Shown one piece after another: positions 17,300 through 25,610 of a stretch of DNA of 64,000 nucleotides (position 1 is its first letter; each line of letters starts with the position of its first letter). Below the pieces are notes generated by a model. The model did not search any database, was not told the origin of the DNA, and saw only the letters and a program-made list of their open reading frames with translations. Origin of the DNA: Halomonas sp. ALS9 (GTDB lineage: Bacteria > Pseudomonadota > Gammaproteobacteria > Pseudomonadales > Halomonadaceae); assembly GCF_001651035.1 (NCBI RefSeq), contig NZ_LXRG01000233.1:1-64000 (forward strand), read 5' to 3'. The position numbers and the translations under genes are program-made.

Positions 17300-18400
17300 A
17301 TGCAACGTTCTTTTCGTCATTTTGTTAAAAAATCGCCACACTGGGCCGTGGCGATAATCGCGATTGCTTTGGTCTCGTTTTATTGGTTTGTATGGGCAGA
17401 AGACCGCTATGTATCAAGAGCCACGGTAGTGCTTGAAAGCCCTCAGGTCGCTACGCCGGAATTTAGCCTGTCGTCAATTATGGGCGGTGGTAGCGGCGGA
17501 AATACCCACGATTTATTACTGCTGCGCGAGCACTTACTCTCAGTGGATATGCTCCGCCTACTGGATGATCAGCTCAATTTTCGTGAACACTATACCGAGC
17601 ATGGAGATATTTTCGCCAAGCTGCATAACCGCGATGCCCCAATTGAGGATCTGCACAAATACTACCTGCGTCGTGTAGAGATAGAGCTGGATGAGTATGC
17701 AGGTGTATTGAATATCCATGTGCAAGCGTATACGCCTGAGTTTGCCCATGAAGTGGCCACGCTGCTACTTGAAGCAGGTGAAGACCACATGAATGAAATG
17801 GGGCACCGTCTAGCAGATGAACAGGTGAAATTTTTAGAACAGCAAATGGTACGTCTTGAAGAACGCTTTGAAGAGACCCGCGGCAAGCTGCTTGAATTTC
17901 AAAACCAATACGGCTTGGTTTCACCCACCGCAACGGTTGAAAATATTAACCAAGTGGTAGCAACGCTTGAGGCTGACTTAGCCCGTCTGCAAGCGCAGCG
18001 CAGCGCATTAGCTAGCTTCCAAAGCTCTCAATCTTCAGAGTTGCGCCAGGTCGAACGCAATATCTCAGCGTTACGTGATCAAATTATTGAACAGCGTGAT
18101 CGAATAGCCCAAGCATCCGGCGACTCGCTAAACAGTGTTTCAGCGCAATATGAAACATTAGAGCTGCAAGCACAGTTCGCTCAGGAAACCTACTCCAGTG
18201 CGCTGGCGGCGTTAGAAAACACGCGTTTAGAAGCCGCTCGCCAGCTCAAGCAGGTAAGCATACTGCAAAGCCCCTTGTTCCCAGAGTATCCCACAGAACC
18301 TAACCGGCTCTACAACAGCAGCGTCTTCGCCATCATCACCATCTTCCTTGCCTTTATCTTCAGCATGCTGATGATGATCATCAAGGATCACCGGGATTGA
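17300..18400 (+). CDS. kpsE: Capsule export inner-membrane protein, KpsE-like
   Basis: Polysaccharide co-polymerase-type protein of the KpsE/BexC/CtrB group. It has an N-terminal membrane segment (about 15-33), a large periplasmic domain with long coiled coils (about 170-300, LEQQMVRLEERFEETRGKL), and a C-terminal membrane segment (SVFAIITIFLAFIFSMLMMII) before a short basic tail. It links the inner-membrane ABC transporter to the KpsD channel. It starts three bases after the kpsM stop. At 366 residues it is of normal length. GC content returns to the background level. Confidence 0.88.
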   Translation: MQRSFRHFVKKSPHWAVAIIAIALVSFYWFVWAEDRYVSRATVVLESPQVATPEFSLSSIMGGGSGGNTHDLLLLREHLLSVDMLRLLDDQLNFREHYTEHGDIFAKLHNRDAPIEDLHKYYLRRVEIELDEYAGVLNIHVQAYTPEFAHEVATLLLEAGEDHMNEMGHRLADEQVKFLEQQMVRLEERFEETRGKLLEFQNQYGLVSPTATVENINQVVATLEADLARLQAQRSALASFQSSQSSELRQVERNISALRDQIIEQRDRIAQASGDSLNSVSAQYETLELQAQFAQETYSSALAALENTRLEAARQLKQVSILQSPLFPEYPTEPNRLYNSSVFAIITIFLAFIFSMLMMIIKDHRD

Positions 18401-18406
18401 GGTTGG

Positions 18407-18434
18407 GGTGAATGGTGAATAGTGAATGGTGAAT
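18407..18434 (+). repeat. Seven-base tandem repeat (GGTGAAT)4
   Basis: Four copies of GGTGAAT (one AGTGAAT) directly after the kpsE-like stop, 43 bases before a BIME-like repeat at 18478. Degenerate related units continue to about 18475 in complementary form (GATTCACC, AATTCACG). Confidence 0.85.
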
Positions 18435-18477
18435 GGCACGAAACGATTCACCAGTTACCACTTACAATTCACGCTTT

Positions 18478-18590
18478 GTAGCGCGCGGTAACGAATCTCG
18501 CGAGTTCAGCGAGCGTTCGTAGACACCCGCTGGAGGCGTCGGAACGACGCCCAACGGTACAAAGCCAAACCCCGGCACCGCTTCGCGCTG
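18478..18590 (-). repeat. BIME-like repeat, right end truncated
   Basis: Class B half first (GTAGCGCGCGGTAACGAATC, then the perfect hairpin GGCGTCGGAACGACGCC with a GAA loop) followed by an inverted class A half that stops at GCTTCGCGCTG. It lies between kpsE and the DUF4258 gene. Confidence 0.8.
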
Positions 18591-18641
18591 ATCCAGTAGG
18601 TGTCGATACAGTGATCCGAACGAAGTATGTAGTTTGAGAAT

Positions 18642-18899
18642 ATGTATAGTCATCGCTTCAAGGTAGATATTCACATAACACGCCATGCCAATGAGCGGAT
18701 GGCTGCTCGAAATATCACAGAAAATGAACTGCTAGAATTGATAGAGCGGGGAACAGTAAAGTACAAAGATGCTACGCGGTTTTGGGTAGCGATACATTTT
18801 GAAAATCGCCAGGATAACCTTTTGTCTGTCGCAGCTGTCTTAGAAGACAAACTGGTAGTCAAAACCGTCATGCATCACTTTGAGTGGGAGGATAAGTAA
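18642..18899 (+). CDS. DUF4258-type small protein (putative toxin)
   Basis: Protein of 85 residues with ITRHANERMAARNITENELLELI and a following beta-rich half (RFWVAIHFENRQDNLLSVAAVLEDKLVVKTV), the pattern of DUF4258 proteins. These are usually encoded next to DUF2283 or other small partners and are thought to be RelE/BrnT-like toxins; activity of this one is not demonstrated. The stop overlaps the next start (TAATG). The pair is bounded by repeat elements on both sides, like a mobile cassette within the capsule operon. Confidence 0.72.
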   Translation: MYSHRFKVDIHITRHANERMAARNITENELLELIERGTVKYKDATRFWVAIHFENRQDNLLSVAAVLEDKLVVKTVMHHFEWEDK

Positions 18900-19090
18900 T
18901 GCGAACTACCTACGATGAAGCAGATGACATCCTAGTTCTGCATCTATCGGAAAAGCCTACCGTTAAGGAGGTTTCTCAAGATTGGAACACACATATCAGC
19001 TACGCAGAGGATGGCACGATCAACGAAATCGTCATCCTTGAAGCCTCAAAGCAAGGCGCATGGCCACTCTTAAGGAGCCAAGCCGCGTAA
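18899..19090 (+). CDS. DUF2283-type small protein (putative antitoxin)
   Basis: Protein of 63 residues beginning MRTTYDEADDILVLHLSE and including DGTINEIVILEASK, the hallmark of DUF2283 proteins. Coupled by one base to the DUF4258 gene. DUF2283 proteins commonly pair with DUF4258 proteins and are presumed antitoxins. The stop codon lies just 6 bases before the next repeat element. Confidence 0.72.
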   Translation: MRTTYDEADDILVLHLSEKPTVKEVSQDWNTHISYAEDGTINEIVILEASKQGAWPLLRSQAA

Positions 19091-19096
19091 CTCAAA

Positions 19097-19153
19097 CCCC
19101 GGCACCGCTTCGCGCTGCTCCCGCGGGTGCGCCTGAGGCTTACCACGCGCTAC
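19097..19153 (-). repeat. Single class A REP-like half (inverted)
   Basis: Reads CCGGCACCGCTTCGCGCTG to TTACCACGCGCTAC, ending with the complement of GTAG at 19150-19153. First of three elements filling the 462-base gap before the metallo-hydrolase gene; no gene is visible in the gap. Confidence 0.85.
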
Positions 19154-19191
19154 TACATCACGCACGCACATAACACAGTGGAAGCAAACCC

Positions 19192-19339
19192 GTAGCGCGC
19201 GGTAACGAGAAAGCGAGCTCAGCGAGCTTTTGAGGCACCCGCGAGAGGCGTCGGAACGACGCCCAACGGTACAAAGCCAAACCCCGGCACCGCTTCGCGC
19301 TGCTCCCGCGGGGGCGCCTGGGGCTTACCCACGCGCTAC
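19192..19339 (-). repeat. Complete BIME-like repeat
   Basis: Class B half (GTAGCGCGCGGTAACGAG, hairpin GGCGTCGGAACGACGCC) and inverted class A half ending CACGCGCTAC. Linkers of 38 bases on both sides are near-identical (TACATCACGCACGCAC...GTGGAAGCAAACC) and recur in reverse at 23295-23332. Confidence 0.88.
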
Positions 19340-19377
19340 TACATCACGCATGCACAGTACACAGTGGAAGCAAACCA

Positions 19378-19506
19378 GTAGCGCGCGGTAACGAAGAACG
19401 CGAGTTCAGCGAGCGTTCGTAGGCACCTGCAGCGGCAGCCCGGCACGAAAGGCGTCGGAACGACGCCCAGTGGCACCAAACCAAACTCCGGCACCGACCC
19501 GCGCTG
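19378..19506 (-). repeat. BIME-like repeat, right end truncated
   Basis: Class B half beginning GTAGCGCGCGGTAACGAA with an insertion (GCAGCGGCAGCCCGGCACG) before the hairpin GGCGTCGGAACGACGCC, then a degraded class A half ending near GACCCGCGCTGACG. A short CTCATACCTCACAATTCAC tract follows at about 19510. Confidence 0.75.
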
Positions 19507-19552
19507 ACGCCAAACGACTCATACCTCACAATTCACAACTAACGGTTTTGCA

Positions 19553-20965
19553 ATGCTCGAAATAATCCACCACGGCGGAGCCACTGGGGTAACTGGCAGC
19601 TGTCACCAACTGCTACTCAACCGTCACGAATCCCTACTGGTGGATTGCGGCCTTTTCCAAGGGGAAGATGCCGCAGAAGACAGCTTCGAACAGCTACAAA
19701 TTGAATTCGATATCAGCACCGTAAAGGCGCTTATCATTACCCACGTCCATATCGACCACGTGGGCAGGCTGCCTTACCTGCTGGCCGCAGGCTTCACTGG
19801 GCCAATCATATGCTCGATTCCCACGGCCAAGCTGCTGCCCCTGGTGATTGAAGACGCGCTAAAAATCGGCTTCACCCGCAACGCCCAACTGATCGAACGC
19901 TTTCAAGCCCAGCTCGAAAAGCAAATCGTCAGTGTGCCCTACGGCAAATGGCATAGCATAAGCGACGTAAGCGATCACAACGGCGCAAGCGCAGGCACCA
20001 CGCGGGTAAAATTAAAACGGGCAGGGCACATTCTCGGCTCCAGCTACGTAGAGGTAAGCTATCAGGATGCCAAAACCGGCGAAAAAGAGCGCATCGTCTT
20101 CTCCGGCGATTTAGGCGCCCCTTACGCACCGCTACTCCCTGCGCCAAAGTCGCCCTACGGCTGCGACCAACTGGTACTCGAAAGCACCTACGGCAACCGC
20201 CAACACCCAGACCGCCGCCAGCGCCGTGCCACGTTAAAAGCCGCCGTTGAGCAAGCACTCGCTAACGGCGGCACGGTGATGGTGCCTGCGTTCAGTATTG
20301 GTCGCACCCAAGAATTACTCTACGAACTTGAAACCATTATTCATCAAGCGCGCTCATCGCGATGGCAGTCACTGGAAATCATCGTCGATTCACCGCTAGC
20401 GGACCGCTTTACCAAGGTTTACCGCGAGCTAAAACCCTACTGGGATAAAGAAGCCCAAGGACGCCTGCGCAGTGGCCGCCACCCGCTCAACTTTGCCAAT
20501 CTCTATACCGTGGATAGCCACGCAGAGCACGAACAAACCGTTGAGTACCTGGCCAAAACAGGCCGCCCAGCAATAGTTATTGCTGCCAGCGGCATGTGCG
20601 CAGGCGGGCGGATCATGAACTACCTCAAAGCCATGCTCGGCGATGAACGCCATCAAGTACTGTTCGTAGGTTACCAAGGCACTGGTACCCCAGGGCGAGA
20701 TATTCAGCAATACGGCCCCCAGGGCGGCTGGGTAGCCATCGACGGTGAACGGTTTGATATAAAGGCAGGCGTGACCACCATCAGTGGTTACTCCGCCCAC
20801 GCCGACCAAAAAGACCTGCTCAACTTCGTAAAACGCATGCGCCGTTGGCCCCACACCATCCATCTGGTACACGGCGAACAAACTGCCCGCGCAGCGCTCA
20901 AAAGCAAGCTAGAAGTCCTCTACCTTACTAAGGGCAAACAAGTGAACGTACTCAGCTCCTCGTAG
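19553..20965 (+). CDS. MBL-fold beta-CASP ribonuclease-like protein
   Basis: Metallo-beta-lactamase fold hydrolase with the zinc motif THVHIDHVGR (HxHxDH, about residue 63), later SGDLGAPY, and a beta-CASP domain with GYSAHADQ and VHGEQ near the C-terminus, like CPSF73/YSH1-type RNA nucleases (COG1236). At 470 residues it is of normal length. Its TAG stop is formed by the GTAG end of the following REP-like repeat, so the present C-terminus (NVLSSS) may be repeat-defined. Why it lies within a capsule export operon is unknown; RNA processing of the transcript is one speculation. Confidence 0.82.
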   Translation: MLEIIHHGGATGVTGSCHQLLLNRHESLLVDCGLFQGEDAAEDSFEQLQIEFDISTVKALIITHVHIDHVGRLPYLLAAGFTGPIICSIPTAKLLPLVIEDALKIGFTRNAQLIERFQAQLEKQIVSVPYGKWHSISDVSDHNGASAGTTRVKLKRAGHILGSSYVEVSYQDAKTGEKERIVFSGDLGAPYAPLLPAPKSPYGCDQLVLESTYGNRQHPDRRQRRATLKAAVEQALANGGTVMVPAFSIGRTQELLYELETIIHQARSSRWQSLEIIVDSPLADRFTKVYRELKPYWDKEAQGRLRSGRHPLNFANLYTVDSHAEHEQTVEYLAKTGRPAIVIAASGMCAGGRIMNYLKAMLGDERHQVLFVGYQGTGTPGRDIQQYGPQGGWVAIDGERFDIKAGVTTISGYSAHADQKDLLNFVKRMRRWPHTIHLVHGEQTARAALKSKLEVLYLTKGKQVNVLSSS

Positions 20966-21030
20966 CGCGGTGTAACGAATCTCGCGAGGAACGAGCGAAT
21001 GAGGCACCCGCGAAGGCGGCGAAGCCGCCC
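20962..21030 (-). repeat. Single class B REP-like half
   Basis: Starts GTAGCGCGGTGTAACGAATC and runs through GAATGAGGCACCCGCGAAGG to a GGCGGCG hairpin (GGCGGCGAAGCCGCC). The TAG within the leading GTAG is the stop codon of the metallo-hydrolase gene. Confidence 0.85.
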
Positions 21031-21106
21031 GAAGTTGCCACCTACACCAAGCATTGCAAAGTGGCTTCTGTGAAACTGCAAAGACATCAATGGCCTCTAA
21101 ATATCA

Positions 21107-22054
21107 ATGATCGAAATACGAAACCTCTACAAACGCTATCACAACCACCACGGCAGCGACTGGGTGCTTAAAGACATCAACCTCATCATCCCCAAAGGGG
21201 TGAGCGTTGGGTTGATTGGTGCCAACGGCGCAGGTAAATCCACACTGCTGCGTTTAATCGCCGGTATGGACTCACCTGAACGTGGTGAAGTTATTCGTCA
21301 CAGCCGCGTTTCCTGGCCTGTTGGTTTAGCGGGGGGCATGCAAAATAATATGACCGGGCGCCAGAACGCCAAATTTGTCGCCCGGGTGCAAGGCTCCTCT
21401 CCCCAGGAAGTACAGCGTGTTATTCAATTCGTAGAAGAGTTTGCTGAAATTGGTGAGGCATTTGATGAACCGGTGCGCACATACTCCTCGGGTATGCGCT
21501 CGCGAATATCTTTTGGACTATCACTCGCCTTCGATTTTGATATTTATATATCCGATGAAGCCACGGCAGTGGGTGACAGAGCTTTTAAAGAAAAAGCCAA
21601 AGCGTTATTCCAGTCTAAAGTGGGTGAAGCCTCACTGATTATGGTTTCCCACTCGGAAGGTATCCTAAAAGATTTATGTTCCGCAGGCCTCTACCTGAAA
21701 GAAGGCGCCGCGCATTGGTACGATAATATCAATGATGCAATTAAGGCCTACCACGACGATATAGAGAAGCATAAAACTGTTTCAACGGTGGAGGAAGCTA
21801 AGCAACCAGAACCCGCCTCGATGATTGACTCGAACTTGCCGCAAGACACAGCCGGTGCTGAAAAGCATCTTCAGCAATGCCGCGTTAAATTAAAAGAAGC
21901 GAAACGATCGCTTGATATAGCGAAGGCTGAAAAGCTGCTACCGCTCTATCAGCATCAGATAGCGAAAGATATACCTAAAAGAGAACACCAAGTCGCACAT
22001 GCGATTGAGCATTTAGAGGCATTAAAACAAGCCTCCTCGCATGCGAAAGTGTAA
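21107..22054 (+). CDS. kpsT: Capsule ABC transporter ATPase, KpsT-like
   Basis: ATP-binding subunit partnering the KpsM-like permease. Walker A GANGAGKST (about residue 38), signature YSSGMRSRISFGLSLAF and Walker B FDIYISDEAT are all present; the KpsT-type core ends near residue 215. A further 100 residues form a charged, probably coiled-coil tail (AEKHLQQCRVKLKEAKRSLDIAKAEKLL), so the protein is about 315 residues rather than the usual 220. Such tails occur in other polysaccharide ABC ATPases but often carry a carbohydrate-binding fold, which is not evident here. Confidence 0.88.
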   Translation: MIEIRNLYKRYHNHHGSDWVLKDINLIIPKGVSVGLIGANGAGKSTLLRLIAGMDSPERGEVIRHSRVSWPVGLAGGMQNNMTGRQNAKFVARVQGSSPQEVQRVIQFVEEFAEIGEAFDEPVRTYSSGMRSRISFGLSLAFDFDIYISDEATAVGDRAFKEKAKALFQSKVGEASLIMVSHSEGILKDLCSAGLYLKEGAAHWYDNINDAIKAYHDDIEKHKTVSTVEEAKQPEPASMIDSNLPQDTAGAEKHLQQCRVKLKEAKRSLDIAKAEKLLPLYQHQIAKDIPKREHQVAHAIEHLEALKQASSHAKV

Positions 22055-22083
22055 AAAACGATGAAACGAAAGGCTTAACAGTG

Positions 22084-23154
22084 ATGAAGCAAAAAACATT
22101 TTTAATTACCGGCGGGGCTGGGTTTATCGGTTCAGCGGTAGTCCGTGAGCTTATTCAAAACTCAGCTCACCATGTGGTAAACGTAGACAAGCTGACTTAT
22201 GCAGGCAATTTAGAATCCCTGGCAAGCGTTGAAGCCAGTGAGCGCTACACCTTTGCTCAGGCCGATATTTGCGATGCAACCGCCATGCAGCAACTGTTCG
22301 AACAGCACCAGCCTGATGTAGTCATGCACTTAGCGGCGGAGAGCCACGTAGACCGCTCTATTGATGGCCCAGCAGAGTTTATCCAAACCAATGTGGTTGG
22401 CACCGCCGTACTGCTAGAAGCCACCCGTAGTTACTGGAAAAAGCTGCAGGAGCAAGATGCCCCCAAAGCTGAGGCGTTTCGTTTCCACCATATCTCCACT
22501 GATGAAGTGTATGGTGATTTAGAAGGCACGGATGATCTGTTTACTGAAGAAACATCCTACGCGCCCAGCTCGCCTTATTCGGCGAGTAAAGCCAGTTCTG
22601 ATCACTTAGTGCGTGCCTGGCAGCGTACTTATGGCCTGCCCACGCTGGTGACCAACTGCTCAAACAACTATGGCCCGTACCATTTTCCGGAAAAGCTCAT
22701 CCCGTTGATGATTCTCAACGCGTTAGCCGGTAAACCACTCCCGGTATACGGCGACGGGCAACAGATCCGTGACTGGCTGTATGTAGAAGACCACGCCCGC
22801 GCATTGATTAAAGTCGCCACAGAAGGGCAGGTAGGCGAGACCTACAACATCGGCGGGCACAACGAGAAGGCCAACCTCACTGTCGTTGAAACGCTGTGTG
22901 ACCTTCTTCAAGATCTAGTGCCCAAAGAAGCCTCTTACCGTGATTTGATTACCTTCGTTACAGACCGCCCCGGCCATGACGTCCGCTACGCCATTGACGC
23001 CAGCAAAATAGAGCAGGAGCTAGGCTGGGTGCCAGAAGAAACCTTTGAAACCGGCCTACGCAAAACCGTGCAGTGGTACCTCGCCAACGAAACCTGGTGG
23101 AAACGCGTCCAAGACGGCAGCTACCAAGGCCAACGCCTGGGCACCAATTCGTAG
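22084..23154 (+). CDS. rfbB: dTDP-glucose 4,6-dehydratase RmlB
   Basis: Second step of dTDP-rhamnose synthesis; produces dTDP-4-keto-6-deoxyglucose. It has the NAD-binding GGAGFIGSAVV motif, HLAAESHVDRS, catalytic STDEVYGDL and YSASKASSDHLVRAW (YxxxK), and NNYGPYHFPEKLIPL. GTG 22081 immediately precedes ATG 22084; AAAGG lies upstream. At about 356 residues it is full length. The stop TAG at 23152-23154 lies within the GTAG end of a REP-like repeat. Its product can also feed the WecE-like aminotransferase at 34062. Confidence 0.95.
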   Translation: MKQKTFLITGGAGFIGSAVVRELIQNSAHHVVNVDKLTYAGNLESLASVEASERYTFAQADICDATAMQQLFEQHQPDVVMHLAAESHVDRSIDGPAEFIQTNVVGTAVLLEATRSYWKKLQEQDAPKAEAFRFHHISTDEVYGDLEGTDDLFTEETSYAPSSPYSASKASSDHLVRAWQRTYGLPTLVTNCSNNYGPYHFPEKLIPLMILNALAGKPLPVYGDGQQIRDWLYVEDHARALIKVATEGQVGETYNIGGHNEKANLTVVETLCDLLQDLVPKEASYRDLITFVTDRPGHDVRYAIDASKIEQELGWVPEETFETGLRKTVQWYLANETWWKRVQDGSYQGQRLGTNS

Positions 23155-23294
23155 CGCGTGGTAAGCGAAGCGCACCCGCGGAAGCAGCGCGCAGCGGTGC
23201 CGAGGTTTGGCTGAGGGGCCATTAGGCGTCGTTCCGCCGCCACCCGCGGGTGCCTCGTTTGCTCGTTCCTCGCAGACTCGTTACCACGCGCTAC
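23151..23294 (+). repeat. Complete BIME-like repeat overlapping the rmlB stop
   Basis: Class A half (GTAGCGCGTGGTAAGCGAAG) and inverted class B half ending TTACCACGCGCTAC. Its first four bases provide the rmlB stop codon. Confidence 0.9.
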
Positions 23295-23332
23295 GGGTTT
23301 GCTTCCACTGTGTTCTGTGCGTGCGTGATTTA

Positions 23333-23481
23333 GTAGCGCGTGGTAAGCCTAAGGCGCACCCGCGGGAGCATCGCGCAGCGGTGCCGAGGTTTTGGCTCTG
23401 TGCCACTGGGCGTCGTTCCGCCGTCTTCCGCGGGTGCCTCAAAATGCTCGCTAAACTCGCTTTCTCGTTACCACGCGCTAC
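23333..23481 (+). repeat. Complete BIME-like repeat
   Basis: Class A half (GTAGCGCGTGGTAAGCCTAA) and inverted class B-type half ending CGTTACCACGCGCTAC, separated from the preceding element by the 38-base linker of the 19.2-kb group in reverse orientation. Confidence 0.88.
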
Positions 23482-23514
23482 GAAAACCTGCAAAATCAGA
23501 TAATTGCACATACC

Positions 23515-23582
23515 GTAGCGCGTGGTAAGCGAAGCGCACCCGCAGCGGCGGCCCGGCGCGGAAGCAGCGCGAAGCGGTGCCA
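23515..23582 (+). repeat. Single class A REP-like half
   Basis: GTAGCGCGTGGTAAGCGAAG to GCGCGAAGCGGTGCC, with an internal AGCGGCGGCCCGGCGC insertion like that at 19378. Ends about 40 bases before the rmlD start. No gene is visible in the 468-base gap between rmlB and rmlD. Confidence 0.82.
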
Positions 23583-23622
23583 TATGCATTAGCTTTCTGC
23601 ATGTATGAAAAGGATTCCTCCA

Positions 23623-24540
23623 ATGAATATCTTCATCACTGGATCAAGCGGCCAAGTCGGCTTTGAGCTTCAACGCCAATTTGCCCTATTCGGCAATGTA
23701 TTAGCACCTACACGGCATGAACTTGATTTAACAGATGCCAACGCAGTAGAAGCCTATTTAGCCGAGCACCAGCCAGCACTTATCCTAAACGCTGCCGCCT
23801 ATACGGCAGTAGACAAAGCCGAGAGCAAACCAGAGCAAGCCAAACGCCTCAATGCCGAGCTGCCAGCACAGCTGGCCGAGTATGCCGCCAAACACACCAT
23901 ACCGCTGGTGCACTACTCAACCGACTACGTCTACCCAGGGGACGGTGAAACGCCCTGGCAGGAAGACAGCCCCACGTCGCCGCACAGTGTATACGGCCAA
24001 ACCAAGCTGGAAGGCGACCAAGCGGTTACCCAAAGCGGTTGCCAGCACCTGATTTTTCGTACCAGTTGGGTATACGCCGCACGTGGCAACAACTTTATGA
24101 AAACCATGCTGCGCCTGGGCCGCGAGCGTGAAGCCCTCAGCATCGTCAACGACCAGATAGGCGCCCCCACACCCGCACGCCTAATCGCCCAGACCACCGC
24201 ACTAGCGTTCACCACTCACCACTCACCACTCACAAATCACCATTCACCACTCGCCATTCACATCCCCTCAGGCATTTACCACTTGGCACCGCGTGGTGAG
24301 ACAAGCTGGCATGGGTTTGCATGTGAAATTTTTGAGCAGGCTCGCGAAGCCGGTGAAACACTGGCGATTAAGCCCCAAAGCGCAGCGGGCATTCCCACGG
24401 CTGAGTATCCGACACCCGCACAGCGGCCTCTAAACTCACGAATGAACCTGAGTAAACTTGAAGCCGCCCTTGGTGTCACATTACCAACCTGGCAATCCCA
24501 ATTGGGTCTAACCCTTAAAGAATATCTCGAAAATTCTTGA
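23623..24540 (+). CDS. rfbD: dTDP-4-dehydrorhamnose reductase RmlD (with repeat insertion)
   Basis: Last step of dTDP-L-rhamnose synthesis, NAD(P)H-dependent. Motifs: MNIFITGSSGQVGFEL, AAYTAVDKAE, YSTDYVYPG and VYGQTKLEGD (catalytic Tyr/Lys). Start ATG 23623 gives the family N-terminus; AAAAGGA lies about 8 bases upstream, and an in-frame ATG at 23605 is less likely. An unusual stretch of about 18 residues rich in His, Ser and Pro (TTHHSPLTNHHSPLA) is encoded by seven-base repeats at 24208-24263, just before the conserved YHLAPRGETSWHGFA. It is probably a tolerated surface-loop insertion, but effect on activity is unknown. Confidence 0.9.
   Translation: MNIFITGSSGQVGFELQRQFALFGNVLAPTRHELDLTDANAVEAYLAEHQPALILNAAAYTAVDKAESKPEQAKRLNAELPAQLAEYAAKHTIPLVHYSTDYVYPGDGETPWQEDSPTSPHSVYGQTKLEGDQAVTQSGCQHLIFRTSWVYAARGNNFMKTMLRLGREREALSIVNDQIGAPTPARLIAQTTALAFTTHHSPLTNHHSPLAIHIPSGIYHLAPRGETSWHGFACEIFEQAREAGETLAIKPQSAAGIPTAEYPTPAQRPLNSRMNLSKLEAALGVTLPTWQSQLGLTLKEYLENS
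24208..24263 (+). repeat. Seven-base repeat tract inside rmlD
   Basis: About eight copies of a 7-base unit (CTCACCA, TTCACCA and variants) lie inside the coding sequence and preserve the reading frame. The same unit occurs in non-coding DNA at 16291, 18407 and 44273. Confidence 0.88.
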
Positions 24541-24645
24541 GCCACGGAAGACACGGACGCCACGGAAAAAACCAAAGAGTGTGTTGTGCCCTTATCCGTG
24601 TTTTCAGTGAGTGTCCGTGGCAAACAACCTACAGAGGAGGTAACC

Positions 24646-25542
24646 ATGAGCCAAAACACCCAGCGTAAAGGTATCATTCTTGCCGGAGGATCAGGCACCC
24701 GCTTACACCCCATTACCCGCGGTGTCTCCAAGCAGTTACTGCCTGTCTATGACAAGCCGATGATCTATTACCCGGTTTCTGTGCTAATGCTGGCCGGTAT
24801 TCGCGAGATATTGATCATCTCAACGCCTGAAGACCTGCCGCAGTACAAAAGCTTGCTAGGTAACGGTGACGACTTTGGTGTTCAGTTCGAATACGCCGAA
24901 CAGCCAAGCCCTGACGGCCTGGCACAAGCCTTTATCATCGGTGAAGAGTTCATTGGCAACAGTCCCGTTTGCCTGGTGCTGGGCGACAATATTTACCATG
25001 GTCAGCACTTCTCCGAGCAGTTGAAACGCGCCAGTGAGCATGCGACGGGGGCCAGCGTGTTTGGCTACCTTGTTAAAGACCCTGAACGTTTTGGCGTTGT
25101 AGAGTTTGATGAGAGCGGTAAAGCCATCTCTATCGAAGAGAAACCGAAGAAGCCTAAATCGGCCTATGCGGTAACAGGACTCTATTTTTACGACAATGAC
25201 GTTGTCGAAATTGCCAAGCAGGTTAAGCCATCCGAACGTGGCGAGCTGGAAATTACCAGTGTGAATAACGCCTACCTAGAGCGCGGAGACCTGCGCGTAG
25301 AACGTTTGGGCCGTGGTTTCGCCTGGCTGGATACCGGCACCCACGACAGCCTGCTAGAAGCCAGCCAATACGTACAAACCATAGAGCATCGGCAAGGCCT
25401 GAAGATCGCCTGTCTGGAAGAGATTGCCTGGCAGCATGGCTGGATCAGCGATGAGCGCCTAAGTGAGCTAGCCAAGCCGCTAGCCAAGACTCAATACGGC
25501 CAGTACCTCCAACGCCTTTTAAAAATGAAAAGTAAAACGTGA
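24646..25542 (+). CDS. rfbA: Glucose-1-phosphate thymidylyltransferase RmlA
   Basis: First step of dTDP-rhamnose synthesis; makes dTDP-glucose. Nucleotide-binding GIILAGGSGTRLHPIT, substrate motif LPVYDKPMIYYP and SIEEKPKKPKSAYAVTGLYFYD are diagnostic. ATG 24646 follows a strong GAGGAGG site; the in-frame GTG/TTG-type extension to 24586 lacks one. About 298 residues, full length. The 105 bases before it contain CACGGA/TCCGTG inverted segments (24543-24620) but no gene. Confidence 0.95.
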   Translation: MSQNTQRKGIILAGGSGTRLHPITRGVSKQLLPVYDKPMIYYPVSVLMLAGIREILIISTPEDLPQYKSLLGNGDDFGVQFEYAEQPSPDGLAQAFIIGEEFIGNSPVCLVLGDNIYHGQHFSEQLKRASEHATGASVFGYLVKDPERFGVVEFDESGKAISIEEKPKKPKSAYAVTGLYFYDNDVVEIAKQVKPSERGELEITSVNNAYLERGDLRVERLGRGFAWLDTGTHDSLLEASQYVQTIEHRQGLKIACLEEIAWQHGWISDERLSELAKPLAKTQYGQYLQRLLKMKSKT

Positions 25543-25610
25543 GACGTGAAGGGATTTGATCCTCGCTTTTAATGTCTCACACCTAACTCTTCACCTTTCA
25601 AGAGCTACCT

